A stretch of 64,000 bases of DNA from Eriocheir sinensis (lineage: Eukaryota > Arthropoda > Malacostraca > Decapoda > Varunidae): assembly GCF_024679095.1 (NCBI RefSeq), contig NC_066516.1, positions 1,023,841-1,087,840 on the forward strand. Direction: 5' to 3'. The notes beneath the pieces are model-generated. The model had not been told where the DNA came from and did not search any database. It saw only the letters and a list, made by a program, of their open reading frames with translations. Position numbers and translations under genes: made by a program. This document shows, piece by piece, positions 48,618 through 58,982 of the stretch (position 1 is the stretch's first letter; each line of letters begins with the position of its first letter).

Positions 48618-49361
48618 AGCCTATGTGTTCCTTATTTCTGTCTGCTTATAAGGGTTACTAAGCTTTTCTTCTATTGACATTTTTTTTAACACTCATACTT
48701 GAATTGTACACAAGTTTGTGAAAATAGAGTTGAAAATTATGTGATCATAATGATTAATTTTAGTGTTCTTTTCCTTTTTTTTCATGTTGGTCTATGGTGA
48801 GTGTACTTTAAATGTATAAGTTACACATATAATGTTTGTATCCTGTAAATATTTATATTTTTAGGAGAACTTACATAGAAATTTTCAGAGTCCATCAACA
48901 TAGGTGATTTGTGAATATAATCACAGATGTCCTCACTTTTACTCCTCCAGTTTGTCATCTTATTCATTGCCTAATTATCACAGAGACCATAGTGGACTGT
49001 TTCAATATCGTAAGGATTGATGTCAAACACGTTATTTCATCACATGTAAGTTTCATGTAGTAAGACTTGCTCAAACAAAAACAAAACGGCAGAGGCATCA
49101 TGTGTAATGAGGTAATTTGCTCAAAATGAACAAAAATATATATTGTGTTATAAACAAACTGTTTATGAATTTTATTTATTCCTTAAATCACTTTGGTTGA
49201 GACTGGTTTTGTTAATACACCCATATCTCATTTTTTACCCTTCAAAATATTCTTCTTTTGCCATAAACATCTTATACTTTCCTTCACATCTCTTGGAAAA
49301 TGGTTACTTTGTTGAAAATGGTGCATAAAATTTTTAGTAGAAAATATACATAAATATGAAA
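48614..49361. other. no recognisable feature
   Basis: AT-rich. Confidence 0.45.
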
Positions 49362-49376
49362 TTTTCCATCATCATT

Positions 49377-50378
49377 TCATCGACGCCTGCTCCTAGGAGC
49401 TCCCACCAGGGGATGGCCACGGCAGAAGAGCTTCCAACTTTCTCTATCCAGACACTCCCTCCTTGGCTGCTCAAAGTTTCTCAAAGATCTTTCACCCCTC
49501 TCCCCAACGTACTCTTGCACTCTATCCCTCCATTTCACTGGAAGTCGTCCTCTAGCATTCCCTCCCTCTATCTCACTCACATACACCCTTCTGGTCATCT
49601 TACTCTCCTCCATTCGCTCCATGTGGCTAAGCCACTTTAAAGTCTGTCGCTTCACTTCTTCCACCACTCCACACTTCTTCCCTTCACCCCTGTGACACAT
49701 TCCAAAATGCTCGTACACACTTTCATTACTCATTCCATCCATTCTACTCACACCACAAGCACTCCTCAAATAACTCATATCCACTGCCTGCACTCTAGAC
49801 CTCTGACTTTCATTCCAGGCCCACGTTTCACTTGCATATGTGAGGGTTGGTACTATTATTGTATTTCTCAAATCCCTCTTTACTTCCATGCTCACACTTC
49901 TGCCATTCATGATTCGTCCGAAAGACCCTACCACCCTTCTTCCTTGCAATGCCCTTTCTCTTATCTCTCCCTCCATATCACCATGCTTACACATAACTGA
50001 TCCAAGGTACTTAAACTCATTGACTTCCTCCATTTCTTCACCATTCAAAATTATTTTGCGTTCTTTTTCACATTCAATTCCCACTCTATATAGGCATACA
50101 AAATCTACCTCATTTCTACTCCGCTCACAAACCATCACTTTACTTTTGTTGACATTTACTTTCAGCTTTCTCCTATTACAGACACTATCAAAAACACTGA
50201 CCAAATTTTGTAGGTCACTTTCATTTTCTGCAATGAGCACCGTGTCATCAGCAAACAGTATCGAATTCAGTACCCACTTCCTTCCCTCATCGAACAGTCT
50301 TACTCCAACTTCTCCAACTTTGCCCTTCATTTCTCTAATGACACCATCCATATAAATATTGAATAACCATGGTGACAT
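49377..50378 (-). CDS. LINE family B, copy B: C-terminal half of reverse transcriptase
   Basis: Open 333-residue frame, 5'-truncated (similarity to copy A extends to about 50428, 3' end at 49362). Starts in RT-B (MSPWLFNIYMDGVIREMKGK), then LFADDTVLIAENESDLQNLV with the catalytic Asp pair, NVNKSKVMVCERSRNEVDFV, EFKYLGSVMCKHGDMEGEIR, ALQGRRVVGSFGRIMNGRSV, ETWAWNESQRSRVQAVDMSY, LSHMERMEESKMTRRVYVSE and a basic C-terminus ending HPLVGAPRSRRR. Copy A is the frame-broken paralogue. Without the N-terminal half it cannot act alone. Confidence 0.85.
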   Translation of the reverse strand: MSPWLFNIYMDGVIREMKGKVGEVGVRLFDEGRKWVLNSILFADDTVLIAENESDLQNLVSVFDSVCNRRKLKVNVNKSKVMVCERSRNEVDFVCLYRVGIECEKERKIILNGEEMEEVNEFKYLGSVMCKHGDMEGEIRERALQGRRVVGSFGRIMNGRSVSMEVKRDLRNTIIVPTLTYASETWAWNESQRSRVQAVDMSYLRSACGVSRMDGMSNESVYEHFGMCHRGEGKKCGVVEEVKRQTLKWLSHMERMEESKMTRRVYVSEIEGGNARGRLPVKWRDRVQEYVGERGERSLRNFEQPRRECLDRESWKLFCRGHPLVGAPRSRRR

Positions 50379-50428
50379 GACACACCCTTGTCTTAAGCCT
50401 ACTTTTATCTCAAAATGTTCACTTTTTC

Positions 50429-50888
50429 CATCTGTTCAGTAAACCATAGCTGGCAGCTGTGTTGGCCAATTTTTCAGACGATGTGTTTAGTAACAACTAA
50501 CATTAAACTTTACATCACTAAAAACTAAGATATAACCCTGAAGCCCATATTTCAAATGAGAGTTTTAGTGACCATGTTCGTGTTTAATTATTAATATCGT
50601 TGGCAACCGCAGTCAGCAAACACTACAAATGCTGCATGGCTTCAACCCTTAGCCAATGCTTTCTGATTTACGAGCAAAAGAAGTTCACTAAAAATGTTTT
50701 GCTTAACGAGCGGTGACTTGATGTAAGAGCATCTTGTTTGTATAAGTCGAAGACGCGAGCGTGGGTTCCCTTTGTTCGCCACAAGATGAGAGCGCTCAGA
50801 GTGGAAATCAATGGGAATGGGGTCTCAGTCTGTGTTGTACACTAGCAGAGGTAGCATCCGCGCACGCACGTTTACTTACATTTGTGCT
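50429..50888. other. no recognisable feature
   Basis: Between LINE B copy B and Gypsy B copy 3. Confidence 0.45.
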
Positions 50889-51568
50889 CTAGTAGTGCAC
50901 ACAGGTGGGCGTACTATTCCCCGTGTTGATGTTGTGCGTCACCAACTCCGTGCGGCCCAGCAGGTCCAAACCACCCCCGCTGATCACGTCCGCGCACCGA
51001 GCCAGGGTGTTGCACACCTCCTCCGTCTGCGCCTCCGTCGGGTGAGCAGCGCTCCGGTGCGCCAAGTCCTCCAGGAGGTCGGGCCGCGGCCTCGCAGCGG
51101 CCGACTCCGCGCTCCCCGACGTCTCCTCTGGGCGCTCCACGTCCTCACAGGTGCCCAGCTTGGCACCAGCGGGTACTTCTCGAGCCTCGTCGGAGGAGTT
51201 AGCCACCAGCACCGTGACTGACTCCTCCCCCGCTCCTTCGAGACTCTGTTCGGCTGCCACACCACCAGGCAGCTGCAGGCCCTCCGTGGACTCCACCGTG
51301 CCCTCCGCTGGCACCGCGCCCGACCGGCAACACACGACCCTGTCCTCCGTCCCCGGGGCAAGGTGCAGTCGCTCCCCCGCGACTACCTCTGCACAGCCGA
51401 CCTCTTGGAGCAAAGGCGCCTGTCCGCACAGCCTCTCCAGCTCTCGCCCTGCGTCAGGTAGTCGAGGCCAAGCACGCACGGCCCGTCTCGATCGGCGACG
51501 TCCATCGGCCGGCGCTCCCCACCGCTGCCCACGCCGATACGAGCCTCTACTAGGCCCTCAGACTGCAT
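50889..51568 (-). pseudogene. Gypsy B protease C-terminus and linker
   Basis: Frames carrying VADRDGPCVLGLDYL and then VTVLVANSSDEAREVPAGAK and LEDLAHRSAAHPTEAQTEEV. The DTG active site is deleted. Over 90% similar to the copy 2 linker by eye. Confidence 0.65.
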
Positions 51569-51595
51569 GCAGTGCCCCGTGACGCCACACAGCCT

Positions 51596-52526
51596 CTATG
51601 GCGCCTCCGGGAGTCGTGTGGCGGCCAACATTTCAGGCCGCCCCAAGGTCCTTTCGGCGCTCCCCGCCAAACGGCCTGGCCCGTCCACTGAGCCCCGTAG
51701 CGCTGTTGCCAAATGCAGCGCCTTCTCAGCCTCGCCCCAGCCCTGGGCAGCGGCTAGCATCTCACACTGGGCCTCACATGCCAGCTTCACCGTCGTGCTC
51801 CGCTGGCTTAAGCCTCCCTGAGCGCCGGGAGACTGAGGGTCCGCTGAGGGGAGAAGGCGGACCACGTGGGCTGCAAGCCGGCCAGCATGGCGGAGAGGGA
51901 GGCGGTAAGAGGCAACGAGGGGGGGTGAATGGGTCCGGCTCCAGCACCGGCTGGACCCATGGGAGCGGCTCCGTTGGCTCCCCAACCTCCTGCGGCAGCT
52001 ACTGGCTCCGCCACGACGCTACCAGGCTCCAGGGGTCCTTCCCAGGCCCCAGCTGGACCGTCGCCTCAGCGCTTCCCGCCAGAACTGTGCCCCGTTCCTC
52101 CGCGTGCGGCGCTGCCACCTCTCGCTGCTGCCTCTCCGCCTCCACTTCCTCCCTCAGGCCCAGAACCTCGCATTCCGGGGTCTTCTGCACCTCCGTCAGG
52201 TGTTCACTCCTCAGGCTGTCGCAAGCCCGGTCCGTGCACAGCTGCATTTCCACTTTCAGAGACGAGAAACTGCACTGGATAACCTCGGCAAGATGGCGTG
52301 CCTGCTCGCGTGCCTGCTCGTCTAGCCACTGAACCAGCTCGCGTGCCCTCTCGTCCTCCCTCCAAGCCTGCTCGCGTGCCCTCTGTGCCATTTCGTCTGC
52401 CTGCTTATCCATATCGACCAGCGTGGCAATGATCCAATCCATCTGCTGGTGCGGTGTCAGTTTGCCCGTGCCAGCCTCAGCCTTGCCCGCCTCCTCGCCC
52501 TCACGGCGGCCATCGGGGGACGCCAT
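51596..52526 (-). pseudogene. Gypsy B gag
   Basis: ATG at 52526: MASPDGRREGEEAGKAEAGT, Arg/Glu/Gln coil (AREQAWREDERARELVQWLD), LREEVEAERQQREVAAPHAE, then after a frame slip near 51995 a G/A/P linker and the capsid block LACEAQCEMLAAAQGWGEAE. The in-frame join LAATRLPEAP to protease sequence removes the zinc knuckles. Confidence 0.7.
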
Positions 52527-52583
52527 GACGACACGGCGTAACTCACCGTTCACTGTTCACTAATCGCACTCCTATGACACCAC

Positions 52584-53092
52584 TGTTACGCCACCACCGG
52601 CCCGCACAACACACTCCACAGCACGGGCAGGCGGTGTGCCTCTACCCCAGACCACCACACGCGGGTCGTAAATACCCAGAACAGCAAGACACACCACGCC
52701 TCCACTCCCCGGGGCCGTCAACACACCATGAGGGAAGCAAGGCTGGGCAAGGAGGCTCACAGCGGAGGTTTTCTTCTTTACTGAACAGCTCCAACACCGT
52801 ACAAACACTAGTTCACAAGGCACAGTACTCCCAGTACACAGAGGGGGGGCAGACACAGCACAGGGCTCCCCAAAAGGCGGGCAGGGCACACACACGCGGG
52901 CAACGCACGTCTCTTGTCTCGCAGCACGGCTCTCGCTCCCCGCGGCTCGGCCCAGCGGCTCCCGGCAGGGCAGCCGCGATACACCCCACGCCCGCCGGCC
53001 ACAACAGCCCTCCGCGCCCCAAACTAGCACCCCCCCCCACACAAATAACACAAATACACAAATAACATGAGAACATACTCCCTGGCGTAACA
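52584..53092 (-). mobile_element. Gypsy B long terminal repeat, 509 bp
   Basis: Plus-strand limits TGTTACGCCACCACCGG and CTCCCTGGCGTAACA, so both ends carry TGTTACGCCA as a short inverted repeat. Reference copy for the fragments at 22817, 35572 and 13990. Confidence 0.85.
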
Positions 53093-53329
53093 ATACCAAT
53101 TTACTGCGTCAACGGCTTAAATATGTGGGGATGCCTTGAAAAATTCAAAATCCAGTGTTGTTGTTTCACGAGGGCTTCTTAGGCAGACTGAGCCTCATAG
53201 CTGCTTTGTACTACACCACAGAAACTATTATAATTCCTAAGTCAGTAATATCCAGAACGAGCCTATAGATCATTACGATTTCGGACATAAAACGGTTTTT
53301 AAAGAGTTCTACGTTATTTTCTTCTTTAT
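53093..53329. other. no recognisable feature
   Basis: Short spacer between Gypsy B and Gypsy A. Confidence 0.45.
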
Positions 53330-53732
53330 TGTTGTGCTGGAAGCTTCCCCCGGCCACCATAGGCCTCTAGAAGGCTCCGGGAGAAACGAGCAGGGGGGCG
53401 GGGAGCAGGGCGAGCCGTCCGCGCCCGTGGGGCGCGGCCAGACGCCAGGCGGGAAGTGTTGCCAACTCGCATATATTTTTGCTACATGTTCTTGTATGAT
53501 CTAAAATATACTGTAACATTCTAGACTGTACTGTTCTGAACATATATAGGAGAAGAGGGCGAGAGAGTCCAGTCCCAGTCATAGTAAGCTAGTGGTAAGT
53601 GAAGAGTCAAAGTGAAGTGTACTACTAAGGAAGAATATTAAACTACAGAAGCTGTGCGAAGTGTTTACATATCTCCCTCCCACGGAGTCTCCTGACGGCG
53701 ACACGGACCCCAAGTACACGTCCGGCATAACA
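53330..53732 (+). mobile_element. Gypsy A 5' LTR
   Basis: TGTTGTGCTGGAAGC ... CCGGCATAACA. A TATA box (CATATATAGG, 53541-53550) sits mid-LTR as expected for an LTR promoter. Confidence 0.92.
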
Positions 53733-53733
53733 T

Positions 53734-53750
53734 TGGTGTCAGGAGTGTAG
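53734..53750 (+). promoter_or_regulatory. primer-binding site
   Basis: TGGTGTCAGGAGTG starts two bases after the LTR; the same position in copy 2 reads TGGCGTCAGGAGTGG. TGG matches the complement of a tRNA CCA end. The tRNA is not named here. Confidence 0.7.
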
Positions 53751-53767
53751 CCATTTGTTTTTTCGCC

Positions 53768-54418
53768 ATGGAGACTCGTTCCCAAGCTGCCCAGAGGGAC
53801 GACGTGTTGACTGAACTCTTGGAAGAAGCTTGAGGGGGGGGGGGGGGCAGGGCGCTGGAGCAACGATATGGGACCAAGCACCAGACAGACTTCAGGGGGG
53901 GGTTCAGAACCCGCAACACAGGAGCGCGCGAGTCTCTTCAGGAACTCGCTCAGGACCTTGAGAGCATGGCGCACAAGGCATACCCAGGTGCCACCCCTGA
54001 CCTGCTGACGGTTTTGCTGCGTGATCAATTCATCGATGCCCTGGACAGCCCTCAGCTGAAGATACAAGTGAACCAGGCTAAGCCAACATCAGTGCAGGAA
54101 GCTCTGGCACGTGCCATGGAGTTTGAGTCCCTTGTTAGGTCTAGCTTGTCAAGTTTCAGTGACGACTCGACTTCTGGCTTTAGGGCACGAAAGGGCGCTG
54201 TCAGCGACACAGACAGGTTCCAAGGAACGTGCTGGTACTACGAGAAGGTTGGGCACAAGGAGAACGAATGCTATAAAAGGAAGAAGGAATATGAAGGTGT
54301 CGCTAAGAAGAAGCCCAGGGAAGGACCCAAGTGCTGGACCTGTGGAGAAAAAAGGCACTGGAAGAATGAGTGTCGGAAAAATGTGCCCCCAACGAAGGAC
54401 CACCACTCGGGAAACTAA
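53768..54418 (+). pseudogene. Gypsy A gag, internally deleted
   Basis: ATG at 53768 gives METRSQAAQRDDVLTELLEE and stops after 21 codons at a G-rich deletion junction. Gag resumes at about 53850 (ALEQRYGTKHQTDF, ESLQELAQDLESMAHKAYPG, RDQFIDALDSPQLKIQV: capsid C-terminal domain), then two zinc knuckles, CWYYEKVGHKENEC (second Cys changed to Tyr) and CWTCGEKRHWKNEC (complete CCHC). Stop at 54418. Copy 2 retains the gag N-terminus missing here. Confidence 0.8.
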
Positions 54419-54726
54419 GAAGGACTGGCTCACGGGGGCAACGACCAGTCTGTCCTGTACATGCCCCTAAGATATCAGTGTGCAGGAAAATCACCATGAC
54501 AAGCTGCCAAGTGGAGGGCAAGGTTGACGGAGTGTTGTGGCCTGTGGTCGTCGACACAGGCTCGGAACGCACATTTGTGCGGCCTGACGTGGTGAGTCAT
54601 CGTCGGCTTCCTAAGACGTCGCATCGACTGTGCGGAGTCACTGGACACTATGCAGAGCTCAGAGGCCCAGTGGACGTAAAGTTTGAGCTCGGAGGAAAGG
54701 AAGAGTCCCTCTGTGTACGTGGCTGA
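54370..54726 (+). pseudogene. Gypsy A protease
   Basis: The frame contains WPVVVDTGSERTFVRPDVV, the aspartic protease active site (DTGS near 54552), and RLCGVTGHYAELRGPVDVKF. A one-base loss near 54705 throws the C-terminus into the next frame. Confidence 0.8.
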
Positions 54727-56359
54727 CATGGACGACCCCTGCATCCTAGGTATGGATTATCTTGTCTCCCACAGGTGCGAGCTGGACTTCCGCGCTAAGC
54801 AGCTGACTGTAGGAGGAAGGAGGGTGCCACTGACGACTGTGAACAAGGAAGGCCTGCCAGTGACGGTCAAGCGCACCACCATTATTCCTCCGAGGTCAGA
54901 GATGCTGTTACCATGTCAAATTACGGGTGGTCCCCCGGCTAGTCTGTGTGTGGTAGAGAGTGGAAGTCGATGTCCGGTAGAAAACGGGGTGATTGTAGGC
55001 AGTACTTTGGCAGACCCTACTGCAGCGGAAGTGGCTGTCGTCGTTACCAATGTCTCATTCAGCCCAAAGAAAAGAAAACAAGGGACCATGGTGGGGTTGT
55101 GCCAAGAGATCGACCAGAAACCAAGAACCTGTGTCTGCAGGAGAACCCTGACGAAACCCCAGGAGGAGCTGCCCGACTACCTGCGCGACCTGTTTGACAG
55201 GAGCTCAAAGTGTCTAGAGGAGCCCCAAGTGGAACAGCTCAGGGAGCTTCTCGTGAGGAATGCAGATGTGTTTTCCACAGGAGACCTGGACTTGGGGTGT
55301 ACGGACCTGGTAGAGCACCACATCGACACAGGTAGCCACCGCCCAGTGAAGCAAGCTCCTCGAAGGATGGCACCAGCCCGTCGCAAGGAGATGGATGAGG
55401 TGATGGATGATCTCCGGCAACAGGGGTTAATCAAGCGGTCCAGCAGCCCATGGGCGTCTGCTGTAGTGCTCGTCAGGAAAAAGGACGGTTCCCTCAGGTG
55501 CTGCGTGGACTACCGAGCCCTCAACGATCTCACCATCAAGGATTCATACCCACTCCCACGGATCGACGACACGCTCGACGCTTTGGTGGGCTCCAAGTGG
55601 TTTTCAACACTAGATATGAAGTCTGGATATCACCAAGTCAAAATGTCGGAGCAGGATAAAGAGAAAACAGCCTTCTCTTACGGTCAAGGCCTGTGGCAGT
55701 TTAAGGTCATGCCCTTTGGCCTGTGCAACGCCCCGGCCACGTTCGAGCGGCTGATGGAGAGGGTGCTGGAGGGACTTCACTGGAAGACGGCACTCATCTA
55801 CCTCGACGACGTGATTGTCTTTGGTCAGACCTTCGAGCAGGAGATGGAAAGGCTATCAGAGGTTTTCGCCCGGTTTAGAGCTGCACACCTTAAGCTCAGC
55901 CCGAAGAAATGCTGCCTATTCCAAAGGGAGGTCCAATACTTGGGACACATCGTGAGCGAGGCTGGAGTACGCACTGATCCTGAGAAGGTGGCTGCGGTAA
56001 GGGACTGGCCGACACCCACCAACGTGAAGGAGCTGCGGAGCTTCCTCGGGTTGTGCTCATACTACCGCAGGTTTGTGAAAGGCTTCGCTACGATTGCTGC
56101 ACCACTGCACCTCCTGACGAAGAAGGGGCGCAAGTTTGAGTGGACAGCGGAAACTCAGGTTGCCTTTGAGAAGCTCAAGGAGGCCCTCATCAGCTCGCCC
56201 GTACTCACCTACCCAGACCCTCTAAGCCTTTTATCCTGGATTGTGATGCCAGTGATGAGGGGATTGGTAGAGTGCTGTCCCAGGCATGTGCCGACATGGA
56301 ACGGGTTGTGGCCTACTTCAGCAAGAAGCTCACCCCAGCCGAGAAAAACTATTGCGTGA
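54683..56359 (+). CDS. Gypsy A pol: protease C-terminus, reverse transcriptase, start of RNase H
   Basis: 558-codon frame. VADMDDPCILGMDYL closes the protease. Then linker, and reverse transcriptase with VVLVRKKDGSLRCCVDYRAL, YPLPRIDDTLDALVGSKWFS, LDMKSGYHQVKM, FKVMPFGLCNAPATFERLME, IYLDDVIVFG (catalytic YLDD near 55800), KCCLFQREVQYLGHIVS, LRSFLGLCSYYRRFVKGFA. At about 56222 one C is missing from a short run, so the RNase H start (next frame: LDCDASDEGIG) is lost from this frame, which ends in unrelated residues. Catalytic Asp residues of RT are intact. Confidence 0.93.
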   Translation: MSSEERKSPSVYVADMDDPCILGMDYLVSHRCELDFRAKQLTVGGRRVPLTTVNKEGLPVTVKRTTIIPPRSEMLLPCQITGGPPASLCVVESGSRCPVENGVIVGSTLADPTAAEVAVVVTNVSFSPKKRKQGTMVGLCQEIDQKPRTCVCRRTLTKPQEELPDYLRDLFDRSSKCLEEPQVEQLRELLVRNADVFSTGDLDLGCTDLVEHHIDTGSHRPVKQAPRRMAPARRKEMDEVMDDLRQQGLIKRSSSPWASAVVLVRKKDGSLRCCVDYRALNDLTIKDSYPLPRIDDTLDALVGSKWFSTLDMKSGYHQVKMSEQDKEKTAFSYGQGLWQFKVMPFGLCNAPATFERLMERVLEGLHWKTALIYLDDVIVFGQTFEQEMERLSEVFARFRAAHLKLSPKKCCLFQREVQYLGHIVSEAGVRTDPEKVAAVRDWPTPTNVKELRSFLGLCSYYRRFVKGFATIAAPLHLLTKKGRKFEWTAETQVAFEKLKEALISSPVLTYPDPLSLLSWIVMPVMRGLVECCPRHVPTWNGLWPTSARSSPQPRKTIA

Positions 56360-56445
56360 CCCGGAAAGAACTCCTGGCAGTAGTCAAGAGCCTTGACTTT
56401 TTCCATGCTTACCTGTACGGTGCAACTTTCAACATCCGCACGGAT
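56225..56445 (+). pseudogene. Gypsy A RNase H remnant
   Basis: In the shifted frame: LDCDASDEGIG, VVAYFSKKLTPAEKNYCVTR KELLAVV, FHAYLYGATFNIRTDC. The first catalytic Asp and Glu blocks of RNase H are present. The domain then breaks into integrase C-terminal sequence. Confidence 0.8.
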
Positions 56446-57028
56446 TGCCCGTCAACTAGAGGAACGGCTGGAAGAGGTGCACCATCAAGTCCGTGGTGCC
56501 TTGAAGTTCTCCGGGGAGGCCATGAAGCGCGGTTACGATATAAGGGCAAGCCACGTTGACTTCAAAGAAGGAGACCAAGTCTGGCTTTACAACCCGCAGA
56601 GGAAGAAAGGACAGTCTCCGAAGTTACAGAGCCCCTGGGAAGGCCCTTACACTGTGCTAGAACGCCTCTTCGACGTGACTTACCGAATCCGGAGAACGGA
56701 AAGGACCAAGCCGAAAGTTGTCCACGTCAACCGCCTATGGAGGTACCACGGTCCGGGAAACTACACCTGGAACAACTACAGACACCCAGCAGCCGACGAA
56801 AACGCAAGGGACGTCCAGGACCGAGAGGAGGTCGGCGACGACATAGGCCTTCTGGACCTTTCAGCCGAGGGAGATAACCTCCCGGCTTCGGCAGATGTTC
56901 CAGGGACACCCCAAGAAGCAGACGACGACGAGGCGCACCAGGAGAAAGACACGCAGAAGGCACCGAGCAGAAGACAGAGACAACGCAGGCGTCCACAGCG
57001 ATACGACGATTATTATGTTTTTGATTAA
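56446..57028 (+). CDS. Gypsy A integrase C-terminal region and pol tail
   Basis: The open frame from 56393 carries, after the deletion join, RQLEERLEEVHHQVRGALKF, DIRASHVDFKEGDQVWLYNP, SPKLQSPWEGPYTVLERLFD VTYRI and KPKVVHVNRLWRY: the integrase C-terminal fold with its GPY/F motif (WEGPYTVLE). The HHCC zinc domain and DDE core, normally about 250 residues upstream, are missing. An acidic then basic tail ends at 57028. Confidence 0.85.
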
Positions 57029-57078
57029 TTCTCTTATGTTTGTATATAGTTAAGTGTGTGATTGGGACGATCACAATT

Positions 57079-57093
57079 AAGAGGGGGGGATAG
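57079..57093 (+). promoter_or_regulatory. polypurine tract
   Basis: AAGAGGGGGGGATAG immediately before the 3' LTR, the plus-strand primer position. Confidence 0.8.
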
Positions 57094-57489
57094 TGTTGTG
57101 CTGGAAGCTTCCCCGGCGACCATAGGCCTCTAGAAGGCTCCGGAAGAAACGAGCAGAGGGGCGGGGAGCAAGGCGAGCCGTCCGCGCCCGTGGGGCGCGG
57201 CCAGACGCCAGGCGGTTGCCAACTCGCATATATTTTTGCTACATGTTCTTGTATGATCTAAAATATACTGTAACATTCTAGACTGTACTGTTCTGGATAT
57301 ATATAGGAGAAGAGGGCGAGAGAGTCCAGTCCCAGTCATAGTAAGCTAGTGGTAAGTGAAGAGTCAAAGTGAAGTGTACTACTAAGGAAGAATATTAAAC
57401 TACAGAAGCTGTGCGAAGTGTTTACATATCTCCCTCCCACGGAGTCTCCTGACGGCGACACGGAACTCAAGTACACGTCCGGCATAACA
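57094..57489 (+). mobile_element. Gypsy A 3' LTR
   Basis: Differs from the 5' LTR by about a dozen substitutions and one 6-base gap by eye, implying a fairly recent insertion. Confidence 0.92.
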
Positions 57490-57739
57490 ATATGTTGAAG
57501 CAAATAATGGCGCAAGTATTTGTATTTTATAATTTTAAAGGACTACATTCATGAAGTGTTAACACGCGGGGGTGTAGCACAGCTGACACGTAGGCAGCTT
57601 GCTGAAGCTCAGTCGTCCTCTCGCCGCCATCATGAACTGATGGACCGACACTCTAGTCTTCTTTAGTCTCCTCAAAATATAATTCTACTTTACCTCTCGG
57701 TAAATGTTAACTGAGTATTTAACCTCTTTATTGGTATGC
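57490..57739. other. no recognisable feature
   Basis: Spacer, possibly 5' LINE sequence. Confidence 0.35.
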
Positions 57740-58532
57740 GTGTAGTTTGACAAAAGGACCAGTCAGCGTTCACCACCAGCTTTGGCTTTCACCCTCTTTC
57801 ACTGACCAGCCTGGTGAACAAGCCTACAACTTTGCTCTCCTCAACGACCTAGAGCAGTTGGTTCAGCACTACACGTATTCCCGACCGTCTTGGAGACCGG
57901 CCCAACACACTATAAATATAGACCTCTTCCTTACCTCTAACCCTTCTACTTACTCTGTCAAACTGTTTTCTCCGTTGGGCTCCTCCGATCACAACCTTAT
58001 TTATATATCCTGTCCTATCGCTCCTGTACATCTTCTGGACCCACCGAAGAGGCGATGCTTCTAGCATTTTGCTTCAGCTCGGTGGGACGACCTGAGGATG
58101 TAGTTTTCTGATTTCCCGTGGAATGATTATTGCTTCCAGGAGAGAGACCCCTCTGTGTGTGCCCAGCGCATCACAGAGGTGATTGTTTCTGGAATGGAGG
58201 CATACATTCCACGTATTTTCAATTCCTCATGCTAAAAAGCCTTGGTTTAATCACGCTTGTTTTCTTGCTGTCAAAGATAGAGAGCCAGCTCACAAAAGGT
58301 ACCAGAGCCTTCAAACTCCCGCTAACCATGATCTTTACATTTCCACCCGGAATCGTGCCAAATCTATTCTACGACTTACCAAAACCTCTTTCATCCATAG
58401 CAAATGTCAAAACCTTGCCTTTTCTAATTCTTCCAGTGACTTCTGGCACCTAGCCAAAAATATCTCCTCCAGTTTCACTTTTTCATCTTTCCCTTCCTTT
58501 CTTAACCCTGACGGCAGCACCGCCGTCTCATC
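57740..58532 (+). pseudogene. jockey/CR1-like LINE: endonuclease end and linker
   Basis: The frame at 57747-58064 reads LNDLEQLVQHYTYSRPSW, NIDLFLTSNPSTYSVKLFSP, LGSSDHNLIYISC: the last endonuclease motifs (DLFLT, SDH). Then in broken frames DDLRMYFSDFPWND, RITEVIVSGMEAYIP, PWFNHACFLAVKDREPAHKR and FWHLAKNISSSFTFSSFPSF, the linker preceding reverse transcriptase. Cut at 58533 by the LTR of Gypsy A copy 2. The remainder is not seen downstream. Confidence 0.75.
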
Positions 58533-58945
58533 TGTTGTGCTGGAAGCTTCCCCCGGGGTCTATGGACCTCTGGAATACTCTAGAAGAAGCGAGCAGGGGA
58601 CGGGGAGCAATGGCTCCGCCCGCGCCCCGTGGGTAACGGTCAGGTGCCAGGCGGGAAGTGTTGCCAACTCGCCCAGATTTTTGCTACATGTTCATTCTTG
58701 TATGACCGAACACACTGTAACGTTCTAGACTGTACTGTTCGGTGTATATATATAGAAGAGGGCGAGAGGAGTCAGTCACAGTCATAGTAAGTCATAGTCA
58801 GCTAGTAGTCAGATGAAGAGTCGGAGTGAATTGTATTAAGGAGGAATATTAAACTACAGAAGCTGTGCAAGGTGTTTTACATGTCTCCCTCCCACGGAGT
58901 CTCCTGACGGCGACACGGAACCCAAGTAACACGCCCGGCATAACG
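58533..58945 (+). mobile_element. Gypsy A LTR, copy 2
   Basis: About 85% similar by eye to the LTRs of copy 1, with the TATA box GTATATATATAG near 58743. Confidence 0.88.
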
Positions 58946-58982
58946 TTTGGCGTCAGGAGTGGAGGCATTTGTTTTTTTCGCC

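Larger units (their letters stand above)
50889..53092 (-). mobile_element. Gypsy family B retrotransposon copy 3, 3'-truncated
   Basis: Complete 5' LTR (52584-53092), primer-binding-like GTGGTGTCATAGGAGTG, gag from 52526, capsid-protease join, linker, truncated near GLDLLGRTELVTHNINT. No RT remains. The gag duplication and DNA insertion of copy 2 are absent. Confidence 0.78.
53330..57489 (+). mobile_element. Gypsy family A retrotransposon copy 1, both LTRs
   Basis: Two LTRs (403 and 396 bp) enclose gag and pol remnants, with primer-binding-like TGGTGTCAGGAGTG at 53734 and a polypurine tract at 57079-57093. The flanks (TTAT, ATAT) give no clean duplication. The interior has a gag N-terminal deletion, frame shifts and loss of most RNase H and the integrase core: non-autonomous, fairly young. 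Confidence 0.92.
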